Source of the DNA: Polia nebulosa
Taxonomy: Eukaryota; Arthropoda; Insecta; Lepidoptera; Noctuidae
Assembly (NCBI GenBank): GCA_951329385.1
Contig: OX589599.1
Span: 9,114,001-9,178,000 of the forward strand
Length of the DNA stretch: 64,000 nucleotides
Reading direction: 5' to 3'
A model generated the notes under the pieces. It did no database searches. It was not told the DNA's origin and was given only the letters and a program-made list of their open reading frames with translations. Positions 33,474 to 42,969 of the stretch are shown one piece after another (within the stretch, counting starts at the first letter, position 1; every line of letters begins with the position of its first letter). Position numbers and translations under genes: made by a program.

Positions 33474-33574
33474 TTAATAAATAAAATATTTAAAACAAAC
33501 CCGTCAGGCCCCGGAATAGCAGACACAATTAAAAACCTATTGTCGCGTCTCCGATTGGAGACGCGCGGGGTGAA

Positions 33575-33948
33575 AGCTCTAAGGTAGCCCGCAAAATTCA
33601 GATTTTCTTACGTATTTTGGAATTAGCTGGTCAGTGTCAGGTTGTATCTAAGTCAAAATTCGATACGCGGGCGTAGCAAGTATGTATTTATAGAATTTTG
33701 TTCATTAGAATCATCAATACAACGCTCTCAGTTAGAATTGATTCCTAATGTAAGTATTTCATGAAATCATGACATTTGGCATCAATTCTAACTAAAAGAG
33801 ATGTATTGACGATTTTAATGATTATAATTCTATAAATACATACTTGCTACGGCCGCGAATCAAATGTTGACCAAGATACACCCTGACACTGACCTGCAAA
33901 TTGCAAAAAACTTCAGAAAATTTGAATTGCGCGGGCTACCCTGGAGCT
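33575..33948. mobile_element. Fold-back MITE (family I), 374 bp
   Basis: Left AGCTCTAAGGTAGCCCGC and right GCGGGCTACCCTGGAGCT are inverted. Further inside, 'agcaagtatgtatttataga' is mirrored by its complement at about 33825-33850. Arms are about 170 bp with scattered mismatches. A one-ended copy is at 40130-40355. No protein. Confidence 0.65.
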
Positions 33949-34009
33949 GTAGCGTAGTTGCAAATCACTGAACGCTATTACGATTAAAGTTGTTAATGAT
34001 TTAGCTTAA

Positions 34010-34166
34010 GGGTCTACTACCGGCCAAGTGGCGCCCTCATTGAATAAATATTAAAAAATCCAACGTCACGTGTGTTACAAAGAGAATAAAGTATTTTTAC
34101 GTTGTTAAAACAGGTCTCAGAATGTTTCGTATCCAAAGTGACAGAAATTTGGCCGGTAGTACGGCC
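34010..34166. mobile_element. TTAA-flanked short MITE related to 4857-5220
   Basis: TTAA at 34006-34009 and 34167-34170. The ends are GGGTCTACTACCGGCC and GGCCGGTAGTACGGCC, an inverted pair. The interior ('ggcgccctcattgaataaat', 'gttacaaagagaataaagta', 'gaatgtttcgtatccaaagt') is one arm of the 4857-5220 element. It may be a deletion derivative with different outer ends. Confidence 0.65.
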
Positions 34167-34290
34167 TTAAATCGAAATAGTTTAAATATTAACAAAGGTC
34201 ACGTTCGGTTAAAGCGACATCCTATGGTCAGATTCATTTCCGCATAATATTATATTTGTGAGGAAATTAAATTCGCTCATTGTTGAATTA

Positions 34291-34319
34291 CGAGGTGCAT
34301 TCAATAAGTACCTAGCCTC
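34291..34319 (+). repeat. mariner left terminal inverted repeat
   Basis: 29-bp end beginning CGAGGTGCATTC; mirrored at 35554-35582 with five differences. Transposase binding site by analogy with other mariners. Confidence 0.85.
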
Positions 34320-34435
34320 ATCGCCAGAGGGCGCTGTAGTTTCAAAAGAGTTTTACCACAGTGTAGCACATTCTTTTTTAATTCTTTTTTCAAATTTTCA
34401 TTCCAATCCCTTCATTTGTTTTAATTTGACAACTT

Positions 34436-35518
34436 ATGGAAGCGAACGTGTCGATCGGTTTTACAAAAATGGAAAAAGAGCAATATCGTTCGGTGATTCG
34501 ATTCCTATTTTTGGAAGGGAAAACGCGCATCGAAATCAAAGAGCGCTTGGATGCTGTGTACGTTGACTCTTCTCCATCGATGGCCACCGTCAAGAATTGG
34601 TTCAACGAGTTTGCACGTGGCCGTACGTCGGTTTTTGATGAACCACGTCCAGGTGCACCGAAAACAGCTGCTACGGAGGAAAACATTAAAAAAATCCATG
34701 ATCTCGTATTGGCAGATCGCCGATTGAAGGTTCGGGAGCTAGCTGATACTGTAGGCATTTCAGAAGGAACAGTGCATCATATTCTTCACGAGGAACTCGG
34801 CATGAGAAAGCTGTCGGCGCGATGGGTGCCGCGTTTACTCACACCAGAAAACAAGCGCAACCGTGAGACCACATCGGAGACGTGTTTGGCGCTGTTTAAG
34901 CGGAATCCAGCGGAGTTTTTGCGTCGTTTTGTGACCGTCGATGAAACCTGGATCCACTGGTACACACCAGAGACCAAGGAGCAATCAAAACAATGGATCC
35001 AGACCGGGGAACGTGCTCCAAAGAAGGCGAAAACTGTAAAATCGGCCGGAAAAGTTATGGCCACCGTTTTCTGGGATTCACAAGGTGTGATCTACATCGA
35101 TTACCTCGAGAAGGGTAAAACAATTACAGGGCTTTACTATGCCGATTTATTGGGCCGATTCGACGCCGAATTAAAGAAAAAACGACCCCATCTGGCGAAG
35201 AAAAAAGTGCTGTTTCACCACGACAACGCACCGGTTCACACGTCTGCCGTTGCCATGGCCAAATTGGTCGAATTACGCTACGAATTGCTGCCCCATCCAC
35301 CGTATTCTCCAGATTTGGCCCCTTGTGACTTCTTTCTGTTTCCTAATCTGAAAAAATCACTCGCCGGGAATAGATATGGATCGAATGAGGAGGTTATCGC
35401 CGCCACGGAGGCCTATTTTGCAGAGTTTGACAAAAACTATTTTTCGGACGGGTTATTAAAGTTGGAGCATCGCTGGGCTAAGTGTATCGAACTAAAAGGA
35501 GACTATGTTGAAAAATAA
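34436..35518 (+). CDS. mariner transposase, 360 aa, intact
   Basis: This is a cut-and-paste transposase: it binds the inverted ends, excises the element and reinserts it at TA. The N-terminal half (residues about 10-120) has two helix-turn-helix regions, the second around 'RELADTVGISEGTVHHILHE'. The linker motif WVPRLLT is at 130-136 (WVPH-L in most relatives, so His is replaced by Arg). The catalytic domain carries D169 (TVDETW), D263 (HHDNAPVHT) and D298 (YSPDLAPCDFF), with exactly 34 residues between the last two, the D,D34D pattern of true mariners. YSPDLAPCDFFLFP is intact. Length is usual for the family (about 345-360). An in-frame ATG at residue 12 could be the real start; the upstream ATG at 34436 is taken because it opens the frame. 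No stop, frameshift or intron. Subfamily not assigned. Confidence 0.93.
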   Translation: MEANVSIGFTKMEKEQYRSVIRFLFLEGKTRIEIKERLDAVYVDSSPSMATVKNWFNEFARGRTSVFDEPRPGAPKTAATEENIKKIHDLVLADRRLKVRELADTVGISEGTVHHILHEELGMRKLSARWVPRLLTPENKRNRETTSETCLALFKRNPAEFLRRFVTVDETWIHWYTPETKEQSKQWIQTGERAPKKAKTVKSAGKVMATVFWDSQGVIYIDYLEKGKTITGLYYADLLGRFDAELKKKRPHLAKKKVLFHHDNAPVHTSAVAMAKLVELRYELLPHPPYSPDLAPCDFFLFPNLKKSLAGNRYGSNEEVIAATEAYFAEFDKNYFSDGLLKLEHRWAKCIELKGDYVEK

Positions 35519-35553
35519 ATTGCCACTTTTCCAAAATTTTCGTTTACTTTTTG

Positions 35554-35582
35554 TAGGCTAAGTATTTATTGAATGACCCTCG
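35554..35582 (-). repeat. mariner right terminal inverted repeat
   Basis: Reversed it begins CGAGGGTCATTC. It lies 35 bp after the transposase stop. TA follows at 35583-35584. Confidence 0.85.
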
Positions 35583-35739
35583 TACCTGCTTTGATGAATA
35601 GATATTTAACACAAAGGTGAATGACTGTTTTATTGCATTTGTTTAGTTAGATAAATACGTGCGTCATCTTTCTTCCACAACGGGCTAATGACCTACTCAA
35701 CGGGTGAGATTAAAACATGCACAACGTACCTAAGTCTGT

Positions 35740-35915
35740 ATATATAAAATACAAAGTCCTGACTGACTGATTTATACATATATCAACGTACAGCTTAAAC
35801 CGCTGGTCCTAGAGACATGAAATTTGGAGGGCGTGTTCTTTGTGAAGAGTAGGTATCCACAAAGAAAAGGTTTTTCGTAATTCAACCCTTAAGGGGGTGA
35901 AAAAAAAGGCCCACG
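35740..35915 (+). mobile_element. Helitron-like element, second family, left part
   Basis: 'acaaagtcctgactgactga', 'cgctggtcctagagacatga' and 'aggtatccacaaagaaaagg' match 11875-12060. The matching right end appears at 36487-36570 ('gggggaagtactaattccac', 'gcgaagccgctggtagaagc'), so about 570 bp have been inserted between, including a TAAA run (35953-35972), a GT microsatellite and a family B repeat. Confidence 0.5.
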
Positions 35916-36237
35916 GGTCTTGGATATATTCGAAACAGAGTTACTATACTAAATAAATAAATAAATAAATAATGATTTATTTCTCTCAAAAGGTACCGAC
36001 ATTGGTTCGTGACATATTATTTCAATCAAATTTGTAACCTTTGTGAGAGCTGGAGTCTGTAGTGGGTTCGGGACCTGTTTGACAGATCTCCAGGCTCTCA
36101 CCCAAACAATACTATTAAGCACTAATTTGTAAACATCCAAGCCTTCAAGTACAGAGAGGAATATTTAAAAACTAAAATAGGAAAAATGTTAAAACTAAAA
36201 ATGGTGTGTCTGTGAGTGTGTAGTGTATTGTGCGTGT

Positions 36238-36257
36238 TGTGTGTGTGTGTGTGTGTG
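36238..36257 (+). repeat. (GT)n microsatellite
   Basis: About ten GT units, within a wider TG-rich stretch (36200-36295). Confidence 0.85.
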
Positions 36258-36384
36258 AAAGTATATTTGTAAGAGTGAGTGTAGGTGTGTGTATTAAAAT
36301 GAGGTCTACAAATTTACTATCTAATTTATTTTAAAACAGCTAAAACATTTTCTGTCTCAGAATAATCCAAGTCGAGAAGCCAAT

Positions 36385-36486
36385 TACTGCGTCCCTGGGC
36401 ACACAGGCAACTGAAGGAACAGGGGTAGGTTTTAGTCAGTAAGAGTCTGACACGTCATTGAATGATTTCCCACCCCACACAAACAA
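36385..36486 (+). mobile_element. Family B poly(A)-tailed repeat, truncated
   Basis: 'gcgtccctgggcacacaggc', 'ggtaggttttagtcagtaag', 'gatttcccaccccacacaaa'. It lacks the 'ccctcccgctccaccc' segment (a short internal deletion after 'gacacgtcat'). Confidence 0.55.
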
Positions 36487-36611
36487 AGGGGGTGAACAAG
36501 GGTTTGAATGTTTATAACGGGGGAAGTACTAATTCCACGCGAGCGAAGCCGCTGGTAGAAGCTGGTAGGTATACATATTTACCTTTCGTGTTATGTGTGT
36601 TTTTCATATAA

Positions 36612-36845
36612 CGCAAGCTTGTTGCCTCACCTTTATGTCAATGTTCTACTCCTGATTGCGAATACGAACAATCCGCACATCATATCCTGTGGGAGTGTAC
36701 TCTTTGGCAGGCTGAGCGCAATATTATGTTGGATAGTATTCAGCCTACGTCTGGAGTTGTCTATTACACGGACCTTGTGGAAACTAGAACGAATTTCCGT
36801 GCGTTCAAGCGTTTTTGCCATACCTATTATTGGAATCAAGTGTAA
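36612..36845 (+). pseudogene. Jockey/R1-like LINE, ORF2 C-terminal fragment
   Basis: An uninterrupted 77-codon frame (not starting at ATG) with a Cys/His zinc-binding signature, 'LCQCSTPDCEYEQSAHHILW' then 'ECTLWQAERN', and ending '...FKRFCHTYYWNQV'. C-x-C ... H-x4-C with 'HHILWEC' is the C-terminal knuckle of many non-LTR polymerases. TAA at 36609-36611 closes the frame upstream. All of RT and endonuclease is gone. A 3' untranslated region of about 335 bp follows. Confidence 0.6.
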
Positions 36846-37204
36846 CAGCTCACAATTTTAGGGCCCATTAATATTAGTGTTTTTAACCAGTGGTGCTTGG
36901 CAACTGGGCTTACCCCAGTTGTAAAAACCCCCTTTTGTGCCTAATGGCCTAGTTTTGTTCTGTCTCCCGCTTGATTAGGAGGGAAGTGGAAATTATGTTT
37001 TTCTTACTCCTCCGCTGTCTTTTCTGATTAATTTCGTTGCGGGACCCAAGACAGTTTAATCGTTTCTCTGGGACTCGTCGAAATTCATTGCATCGGCGTT
37101 TTTCTGGTGGTCGCCACTGTTGATTCTGGCTTACAGAAGTTACAGTGGTTTGGGAATAGTGTGGCGGGCTTGTCCCAAAAAAAAAAAAATAAAAAAAAAT
37201 AAAA
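36846..37204 (+). mobile_element. 3' end of the same LINE, with A-rich tail
   Basis: Non-coding 3' part ('ttggcaactgggcttacccc', 'ctgtctcccgcttgattagg', 'gtggcgggcttgtccc') ending in an A/T tail 'aaaaaaaaaaaaataaaa' at 37179-37204. It reads like an RNA-copied 3' end. 5' truncation point about 36590. Confidence 0.55.
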
Positions 37205-37519
37205 CGCTGCCTAGGTATAACATAGTTTTGTTCCCGTTTTGAAACCTGTATTTAAAACTGATAAAATTAAAAAGGCCGTAGTAATTTAGCAAAACGTGAA
37301 AATTATTGTCTAGTCTAGTTCAACATCATAGTCTCCACAAAATAAGCTAAGTAGCCCATACATACTTACATATTATTATAATCAGTATTTATTTATGAAG
37401 CTCGCTAACAATATGCCATATTTAAATACGACATGATAAGCGGAATCTTAAATCAAAATCTTCATCGATAAGTTTTGAATTAAGAATCCTCTAATCAGTG
37501 TTCCAACTAATCACATGCT

Positions 37520-37830
37520 TATCCTAGTAATATTATAAATGCGGAAGTTTCTATTTTTGTGTTTCAATCACGCAAAAACGGCTGAAGGGATTTGAATGAA
37601 ACTTATCACAGAGATAGATTTTAACCTGGATTAAAACATAAACTACTTTCTACCATACGAGCACAGCCGCTGGCAGAAGCTGGTATTATTATAAAGCCGA
37701 AAGTTTGTGAGTTTGTGTGTTTGTATGTTTGTTAATTCTTCACGCTCAAACGGCTTCACCGATTTGTATGAAATTTTGTATGTAGATAGCTTACACCCTT
37801 CTTTTTATCCAGACCAGGACGCGCAGCTAG
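37520..37830 (+). mobile_element. Two adjacent Helitron-like elements
   Basis: First: head 'tcctagtaatattataaatg' (37522) to 'gccgctggcagaagctggta'. Second: 'aaagtttgtgagtttgtgtg' through 'gatttgtatgaaattttgta' to 'gacgcgcagctagt' at 37830, the same type as the inner copy at 8823-9109 but without the GCATGC array. Confidence 0.6.
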
Positions 37831-37893
37831 TTTTTTTGCATAAATAAGGCCTATGGACCCTCTGTATGGCAAACGCCACTCTCTCCCTTGTCC

Positions 37894-38014
37894 ACTCAAC
37901 TCTCCTTTCTTAGCAGAAAGGAGAGTTGAGTACTGAGTTGAGTTGAGGGGTTGAGTTGAGCTGAGGTGAGTTGAGTACTGGAATGGACAGCACTAGCGTG
38001 CTGTCCATTCCAGT
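37894..38014. repeat. Twin perfect hairpins flanking a GTTGA minisatellite
   Basis: Hairpin 1 (37894-37931): two perfectly complementary 17-bp arms (ACTCAACTCTCCTTTCT and its complement) around TAGC. Hairpin 2 (37977-38014): two perfect 17-bp arms (ACTGGAATGGACAGCAC and its complement) around TAGC again, extendable by one pair. Between them lies 'gttgagttgaggggttgagt'-type repeat DNA. The arms of the two hairpins are unrelated to each other. Confidence 0.8.
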
Positions 38015-38478
38015 AGGTAATATACTAAACATTGCGTAAACCATTACTGCAAGATTCTAGTACTTTAGAGAAACCCAAAAAGCGATATAAAACTCATTTC
38101 TGTCTACCTACCTAAATTAACGCATTACATCATTCAGAACCAAAAAATCTAAACTAAATACCGCAAAAGCAAACAAACTGAGTCAAACTCAAAAGTATTA
38201 ACGGCATCAAATGCCAATAAACACACAAATTCCTGGAATCAACTGAAAGTGTGTCTCTAATCATCGCTCAGGAATGTCGCAGACGGACGGACAGACGATT
38301 GTTCATACTTCATACTAAATAGTCTTTATTTATATCGGCATTGTGTCTTTAGAGAGATAAGGTGTCTACTGTCTGTTCGGTGACAAAGGTCTGTTGGTTA
38401 AAATTTAATAGGGCTGATGGCGCCAATTTTGGTTGAATGTTCACAATGTTGACACCAAAGGAACTCGTGGCTAAAGTA

Positions 38479-38793
38479 ATAACAGCCGCATGGGTCGATC
38501 CATCAGGTTAAGATACGCTTGCCGGGGTTGGTCCATGGATGGGTGACCATCTTTACTTAACGAGACTCCTCCGTGCCTCGGAAAGCACGTTAAGTCGTTG
38601 GTCCCGGCTGGCAATCGTGGATTTTTGACAGTCGTTACGGGTCGTCAGAAACTCGAAAGTCTGACAACCAGTCTTACCAAGGGGTATCGTATTACCCAGT
38701 AACTGGGTTGTGGAGGTCAGATACTGGTATTCAGCTGCATCCGGTTAGACTGGAAGCCGACCCCAAGATAGTTAGGAAAAGGCTAGGCAGATG
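38479..38793 (+). mobile_element. 5S-rRNA-derived SINE, near full length
   Basis: Head 'aacagccgcatgggtcgatc', then 'aggttaagatacgcttgccg' and 'ggttggtccatggatgggtg', whose GTTAAG and GATGGGTGACC sit as in 5S rRNA. Body 'cctcggaaagcacgttaagt', tail 'gactggaagccgaccccaag' to 'ggctaggcagatga'. It lacks about 15 bp ('ggcagt..ctccatgtag' region) present in the 33281 and 55528 tails. Confidence 0.75.
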
Positions 38794-38859
38794 AGGTCAA
38801 AGCCCCAAAGTCTTGAATATGGACGCCGAGGTGCCAGCCTGTCGGTTATGTATCGGTTA

Positions 38860-39011
38860 TATTTCGGGGAGTGTGCCACCAATTCCGTTATATCATTGAA
38901 CCACTAGAAGTACGGCAATGTGCCACCGATACATGATGGAGGTCCCACCCATACGCACAAAACATTTTCGTAACATATTCATTGTGCGTACAGCTACGAA
39001 GTGGAATGCGC
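38860..39011 (+). pseudogene. LINE ORF2 C-terminal fossil
   Basis: Reads 'MMEVPPIRTKHFRNIFIVRT' then 'ATKWNAPGS', a degraded version of the arginine-threonine ... W-N-S-L-P end (compare 28430-28660). Ends at TTAA where family G starts. Confidence 0.4.
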
Positions 39012-39420
39012 CGGGGTCTTAAGTGCCAACGACCTTGAGTGATTAGCTTGCATGTTTTGTGCTGAGCTCATCCCGCCCATCAAAGAGCGCTGTCCAAAAT
39101 TAGACGCATTATTAATTTGTTATACATAAAACAATAGGTATTGTACTAAAACACGTATACTAAAACATAAATAATTAAATGATCTATACAGTGGTTAAGA
39201 TTTCATAAAAATACGCTTTATAGTTTTTGCGTGATTCTCAATTTTTAATCCGCGTTAGACATAACTTTAAAAATTAATTACACTATGTTATAAAAATATA
39301 ATTTTCACATATCAAATTACGAAAAAAATTGTCTAGAGTAACATATAATTTTTTTCAAAGAAATAAAACTAGTCGTTTAGACGTGATGTTCCATTCAAAA
39401 TCATTATAAGTCGAATAACT
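39012..39420 (+). mobile_element. Family G DNA element, complete length
   Basis: Left 'gtgccaacgaccttgagtga' after TTAA and right 'gtcgaataactccgcc' before TTAA (39418-39422 region). Core 'gacgcattattaatttgtta' to 'agtcgtttagacgtgatgtt' as in the other copies. No protein. TTAA on both sides supports TTAA targeting. Confidence 0.55.
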
Positions 39421-39429
39421 CCGCCTTAA

Positions 39430-39510
39430 GTAACGAGTGAATAGGTTACTTCTAGGCAAACGTGCTATATCGTCGACCACAACATTGCTTACCATCAGGT
39501 GAGATAGTGG
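39430..39510 (+). repeat. LINE tail fragment
   Basis: 'gaataggttacttctaggca' and 'cattgcttaccatcaggtga' match 18420-18490. It directly follows family G. Confidence 0.45.
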
Positions 39511-39513
39511 TAA

Positions 39514-39752
39514 AAAACTGGCCAAGTGCGTGTCGTACTTTGCACATTTAGGTTCCGTATCAAATGTATTTTTAACTATTTGTATGGCTTTGGGTCAACA
39601 AGATGCTTATACTGTGAAAATTTGAAGACTGTAGCTCTAACAGTTTGGCTGTAAAACCTGTGTGACAGACGACGGACAGACATACAGATGGACACGTAAG
39701 TGACAGTAATCTAGGGTTCCGTTTGGACCCTTCGAGTATGGAACCCTAAAAA
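39514..39752 (+). repeat. Repeat C, complete short copy
   Basis: 'aactggccaagtgcgtgtcg' to 'tatggaaccctaaaaaaaga', with 'ggctttgggtcaacaagatg' as in 15283-15513. The segment 39755-39860 after it has worn RTE-tail words ('gatgcaccgacactcaaata'). Confidence 0.6.
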
Positions 39753-40129
39753 AAGAATGGAACGATGACATCTGATAGATGAATATGAGAATAGAAAATA
39801 TGATGCACCGACACTCAAATAATTATGGTGACCACAAAAAGATTATCACGATGATGAATTTATGCACAAACTATGTAAATGTCGATTGAGAGTTACTACC
39901 CAAGGAAGTATCTCAGTTATTTTGGAGACTTCTTTAGACATGGTGATTTTAAATTGACTGCATTCTCATGTGCGAACAAACGTTACTTATTATTTGCCGC
40001 TGAATAATCATATTTCCATGGCAGAAACGTGTTTCCTTTGATACATTTGCCAAGGTACACGTTAGTTCCAAAAACTCTTTTAATTACTATTTAGTCAACG
40101 TTATCTAATTTAAGGTGAATGCTCCAGTG

Positions 40130-40355
40130 TAGCCCACGAAATTCAAATTTTCTTACGTTTTTTGCAATTTGCAGTGTCAGGTTGTATCTTGGTCAAAATT
40201 TGATTCGCGGCCGTAGCAAGTATGTATTTATAGAATTATAATCATTAAAATCATCAGTACAACTCTCTCAGTTAGAATTGATTCCAAATGTAAGTTCATG
40301 AAATCGTGACATTTGGCATCAAATCTAACTGAGAGAGATGTATTGATGATATGAA
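40130..40355. mobile_element. Fold-back MITE (family I), one-ended copy
   Basis: 'gctccagtgtagcccacgaa', 'gcggccgtagcaagtatgta', 'ctctctcagttagaattgat' match 33575-33948. The right arm is cut at about 40355, where a Helitron-like element starts. Confidence 0.55.
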
Positions 40356-40360
40356 TACTG

Positions 40361-40497
40361 CCCCCATTATAAATATTTAGCTATTATGTAGCCTATATTA
40401 TGCAATTCCAGACATTCAGCTGTTCTGGCTTGATTGAGTAACAAACTTACTAACATCTATCCATGAAAACTTTTGCAATTAGGATTCCAGAAGATAA
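40361..40497 (-). mobile_element. Helitron-like element, truncated both ends
   Basis: 'gcccccattataaatattta', 'ggcttgattgagtaacaaac', 'aacttttgcaattaggatt'. The tail CTAGT and the TC head are worn away. Confidence 0.5.
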
Positions 40498-40519
40498 GCT
40501 GTTTTAAACTTCCCATTTT

Positions 40520-40925
40520 TAACCGACTTAAAGAAGGAGGTTATCAATTCGAATGTTTTTTTTTTTTTGTTCGGGCATAATTCCGTCATATATTGACGGA
40601 TTTGCAAAATTTGTTTTTGTTCGAAAGGGATTTATTCCGAAGTGGTCCCATTTAAATTTCATATAGATCTGATGATAGACAACGGAACTCTTCAAAAATT
40701 GACAACCGCGATTGCTGCGATCGGTCGCCTATGTATTTTTAACACAATTTAATGGGGCACCACAACTAATAAGTGAAAAATAAAAAACTAAAAAGCAAAT
40801 AACTTTAATTTCGGAAGGCGGTATCAAAAAACGAAGACACAAAACCAGAAACACCGACATCCAAAATTAAAGTTATTTTGCAATTTTTTTGGAAGTCGGT
40901 TCCATTTTTTGTGAAACAGTTTTTC
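40520..40925 (+). repeat. Hairpin-ended repeat A2
   Basis: Body of subfamily A2: 'ccgtcatatattgacggatt' (itself a small palindrome), 'gaaagggatttattccgaag', 'gacaaccgcgattgctgc'. The terminal hairpin is at about 40785-40920, with a shortened left arm. Confidence 0.6.
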
Positions 40926-41314
40926 TAATCAAAATATACCTTTAGTTACGAAAGAACTTGTCAAAACGATAGATCGACGATTTCTTCACTGCTTACTTGA
41001 ACCAATTCGAAGAAGCAATGTTCACAAAGGAATGCACTTCGTTGCATAAGGTGCAGCGTTTCTAGCAAACGTAAACAAGACCGAGCAATATGATACACGG
41101 CTTGTAGTCTCGTACTTTGGTCAAACATGTTCATATACAGCATTGAATAACAATGGATACTGTTTCACTGTCTTTGTTAAACAATTTTGGTTGTGTTTGA
41201 ACGACTTTGTTACGTCGCTTCCCTATGAAACTACAAGGAGATGTAATACGTGTTCAACTTGTTTAAGCCGTTGAACAGCTGTCTGTCATAATAATATATT
41301 TGTCTGCAATCTTT

Positions 41315-41620
41315 TGTATTTTTTTTTGGATGTGGGAAATCATCCTATTACTTCTCCCGCTCTGGGTGGAGCGACGGGCATGTCAGACTTTTACTGAATA
41401 AAACCCACCACTGTTCCTTCCCTGCCCTGAAAGCCCAGGGGCGAGGTAACTCTTTAGAATTTATTCTCAACCCCTGGGCAGAACCCGGGCGTTTCCTCCC
41501 GCCTTATCCGACACAGGAACCTCCCGAAGCAACTGTTTCCGGTGAGGACCTGCGTAAGGAGGAAGGTGAGGACGCCGTGGCGCCTCTCCAGCCAACCTTA
41601 CATACCAAACAACAAATAAT
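41315..41620 (-). mobile_element. Family B tail joined to R1-like LINE sequence
   Basis: 'gtgggaaatcatcctattac' to 'ccaggggcgaggtaactctt' is family B; 'aacccgggcgtttcctcccg' that follows matches the LINE end at 62170-62190. 'gaagcaactgtttccggtga' to 'gcgcctctccagccaacc' continues unidentified. The 41630-41860 stretch shows no known repeat. Confidence 0.5.
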
Positions 41621-41861
41621 ATTACTTTTTACCTTACATAACCAACTACATTTAATAAAACTCTTGCGAATTCACTCAGAGCACGAAAAACACGGATTGA
41701 TCGAGTGAGTGTTTTCGCCAGTAGATTTGTTCTGGCCATGGGCACATGTCGCAGTTGCGGTCGTCGCAGCTTCCACACGTACCGGTCGCTCTAAGTTCCA
41801 GTCGACGCAGCCCTCCCGGGTTATCCCACGGAGGATGTTATGTCTTCTTCGGAAATATAGG

Positions 41862-42057
41862 AGCTAAATCGACGAAATTAATTACACTATATTATAAAAA
41901 TGTAATTTCAAATGTTCACATATAAAAACACGACGAAAATTGTCTAGAGTAATTTTTTTTTTTTCAAAGAATTAAGACAAGTCGTTTAAACGTGACGTTC
42001 AATTAAAAACCATTAAAAGTCGTATAACGCGCAGTTATACGACTTTTAATGGTTTTT
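41862..42057. repeat. Family G end closed by a perfect 24-bp hairpin
   Basis: Family G words ('gtctagagtaattttttttt', 'gtcgtttaaacgtgacgttc') lead into arms 42005-42028 and 42034-42057, exactly complementary, with a GCGCA spacer. The right arm is the inverted start of another family G end (compare 51756-51780). Confidence 0.7.
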
Positions 42058-42965
42058 ACTTAACAATATATTATATATGCATAACTTAACAATCCGATTA
42101 TCAGTTGACCTGCACACACGTAGCATGACCACTTTTATAGTAAACTCTACTCTACGAAGACAAAATTATTTTCTTAACTTATTTTAACAATTTTCTCCTT
42201 ACCGTTTCTACGGTGGCCATGTACATACATAAGTCTTGGTCTGCCAAGCCATGCGAGCCACGTGTAGTCACGAGCAACGTACATACATAGGTACTATTAT
42301 ATACTGTTGAACAGTTGTATAACATGTACCCACACATCGTAGACATGGATTACGTAAAATAATCTCACAAAATAGCTATATTAAGGCAGTACTATGGTTT
42401 CAACCTAGTGTTCACGGGTACTAGGCTAGAAGAAATGTATCGTCAGCTGCATATTTTCTCGCAGTTCCACGAGAAAACTGAACGGTGTCGGAACCCAACG
42501 GACTAAATGGCTGGTGATAATCGTAGAAATAAGGAAGGTGTCGGAAAATACCTGGTACTACTACTAACATTTGAGAAAACGAGACTTGTATATAGTTTGT
42601 TCCTAAGGTGATACGCTATACAGTCGTACGTTTTGTAGAGATGTCAGAATTTTTGACGCAACTGGAATATTTTATGACTGATGATTTTTTTATGAATTGC
42701 ATTCCTCGTGTATTCAGCATACTCACGTAAAGACTAACAGTAAAGTAAATACAGGTAAGTTTTGAGCTATATTAACCTATTCATCCTGAAAGAATCTAAA
42801 TTCATATGATTTTGTGAATTTTACCAACTCTATGAGTAGATGATTAAGCCCATTTTGGGGTAAAAACAGATAAAATGAGAATCTTTCAAAGAATTATATC
42901 ATACGAGTCATGACAGAATTCTTTAAAAGAATGCTTTTGCAAAATAAACTCAAAAAACAGTTTAT
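42058..42965. other. No recognised feature (0.9 kb)
   Basis: Unique-looking sequence, no frame or repeat supported. Confidence 0.4.
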
Positions 42966-42969
42966 TTGT

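Larger units (their letters stand above)
34291..35582 (+). mobile_element. Complete mariner DNA transposon, 1292 bp
   Basis: The ends are CGAGGTGCATTCAATAAGTA at the left and, reversed, CGAGGGTCATTCAATAAATA at the right; 24 of 29 terminal bases match. TA flanks both ends (34289-34290, 35583-35584), the hallmark target of Tc1/mariner elements. The single gene occupies 34436-35518, leaving 145 bp and 64 bp of end sequence. Length and layout match known mariners. Nothing is broken, so the copy may still be able to move. Confidence 0.93.

Noticed and set aside
38483..38560. Possible 5S rRNA gene
   Set aside because: Only the internal promoter region is 5S-like and the rest is SINE; too short and diverged for a 5S gene.
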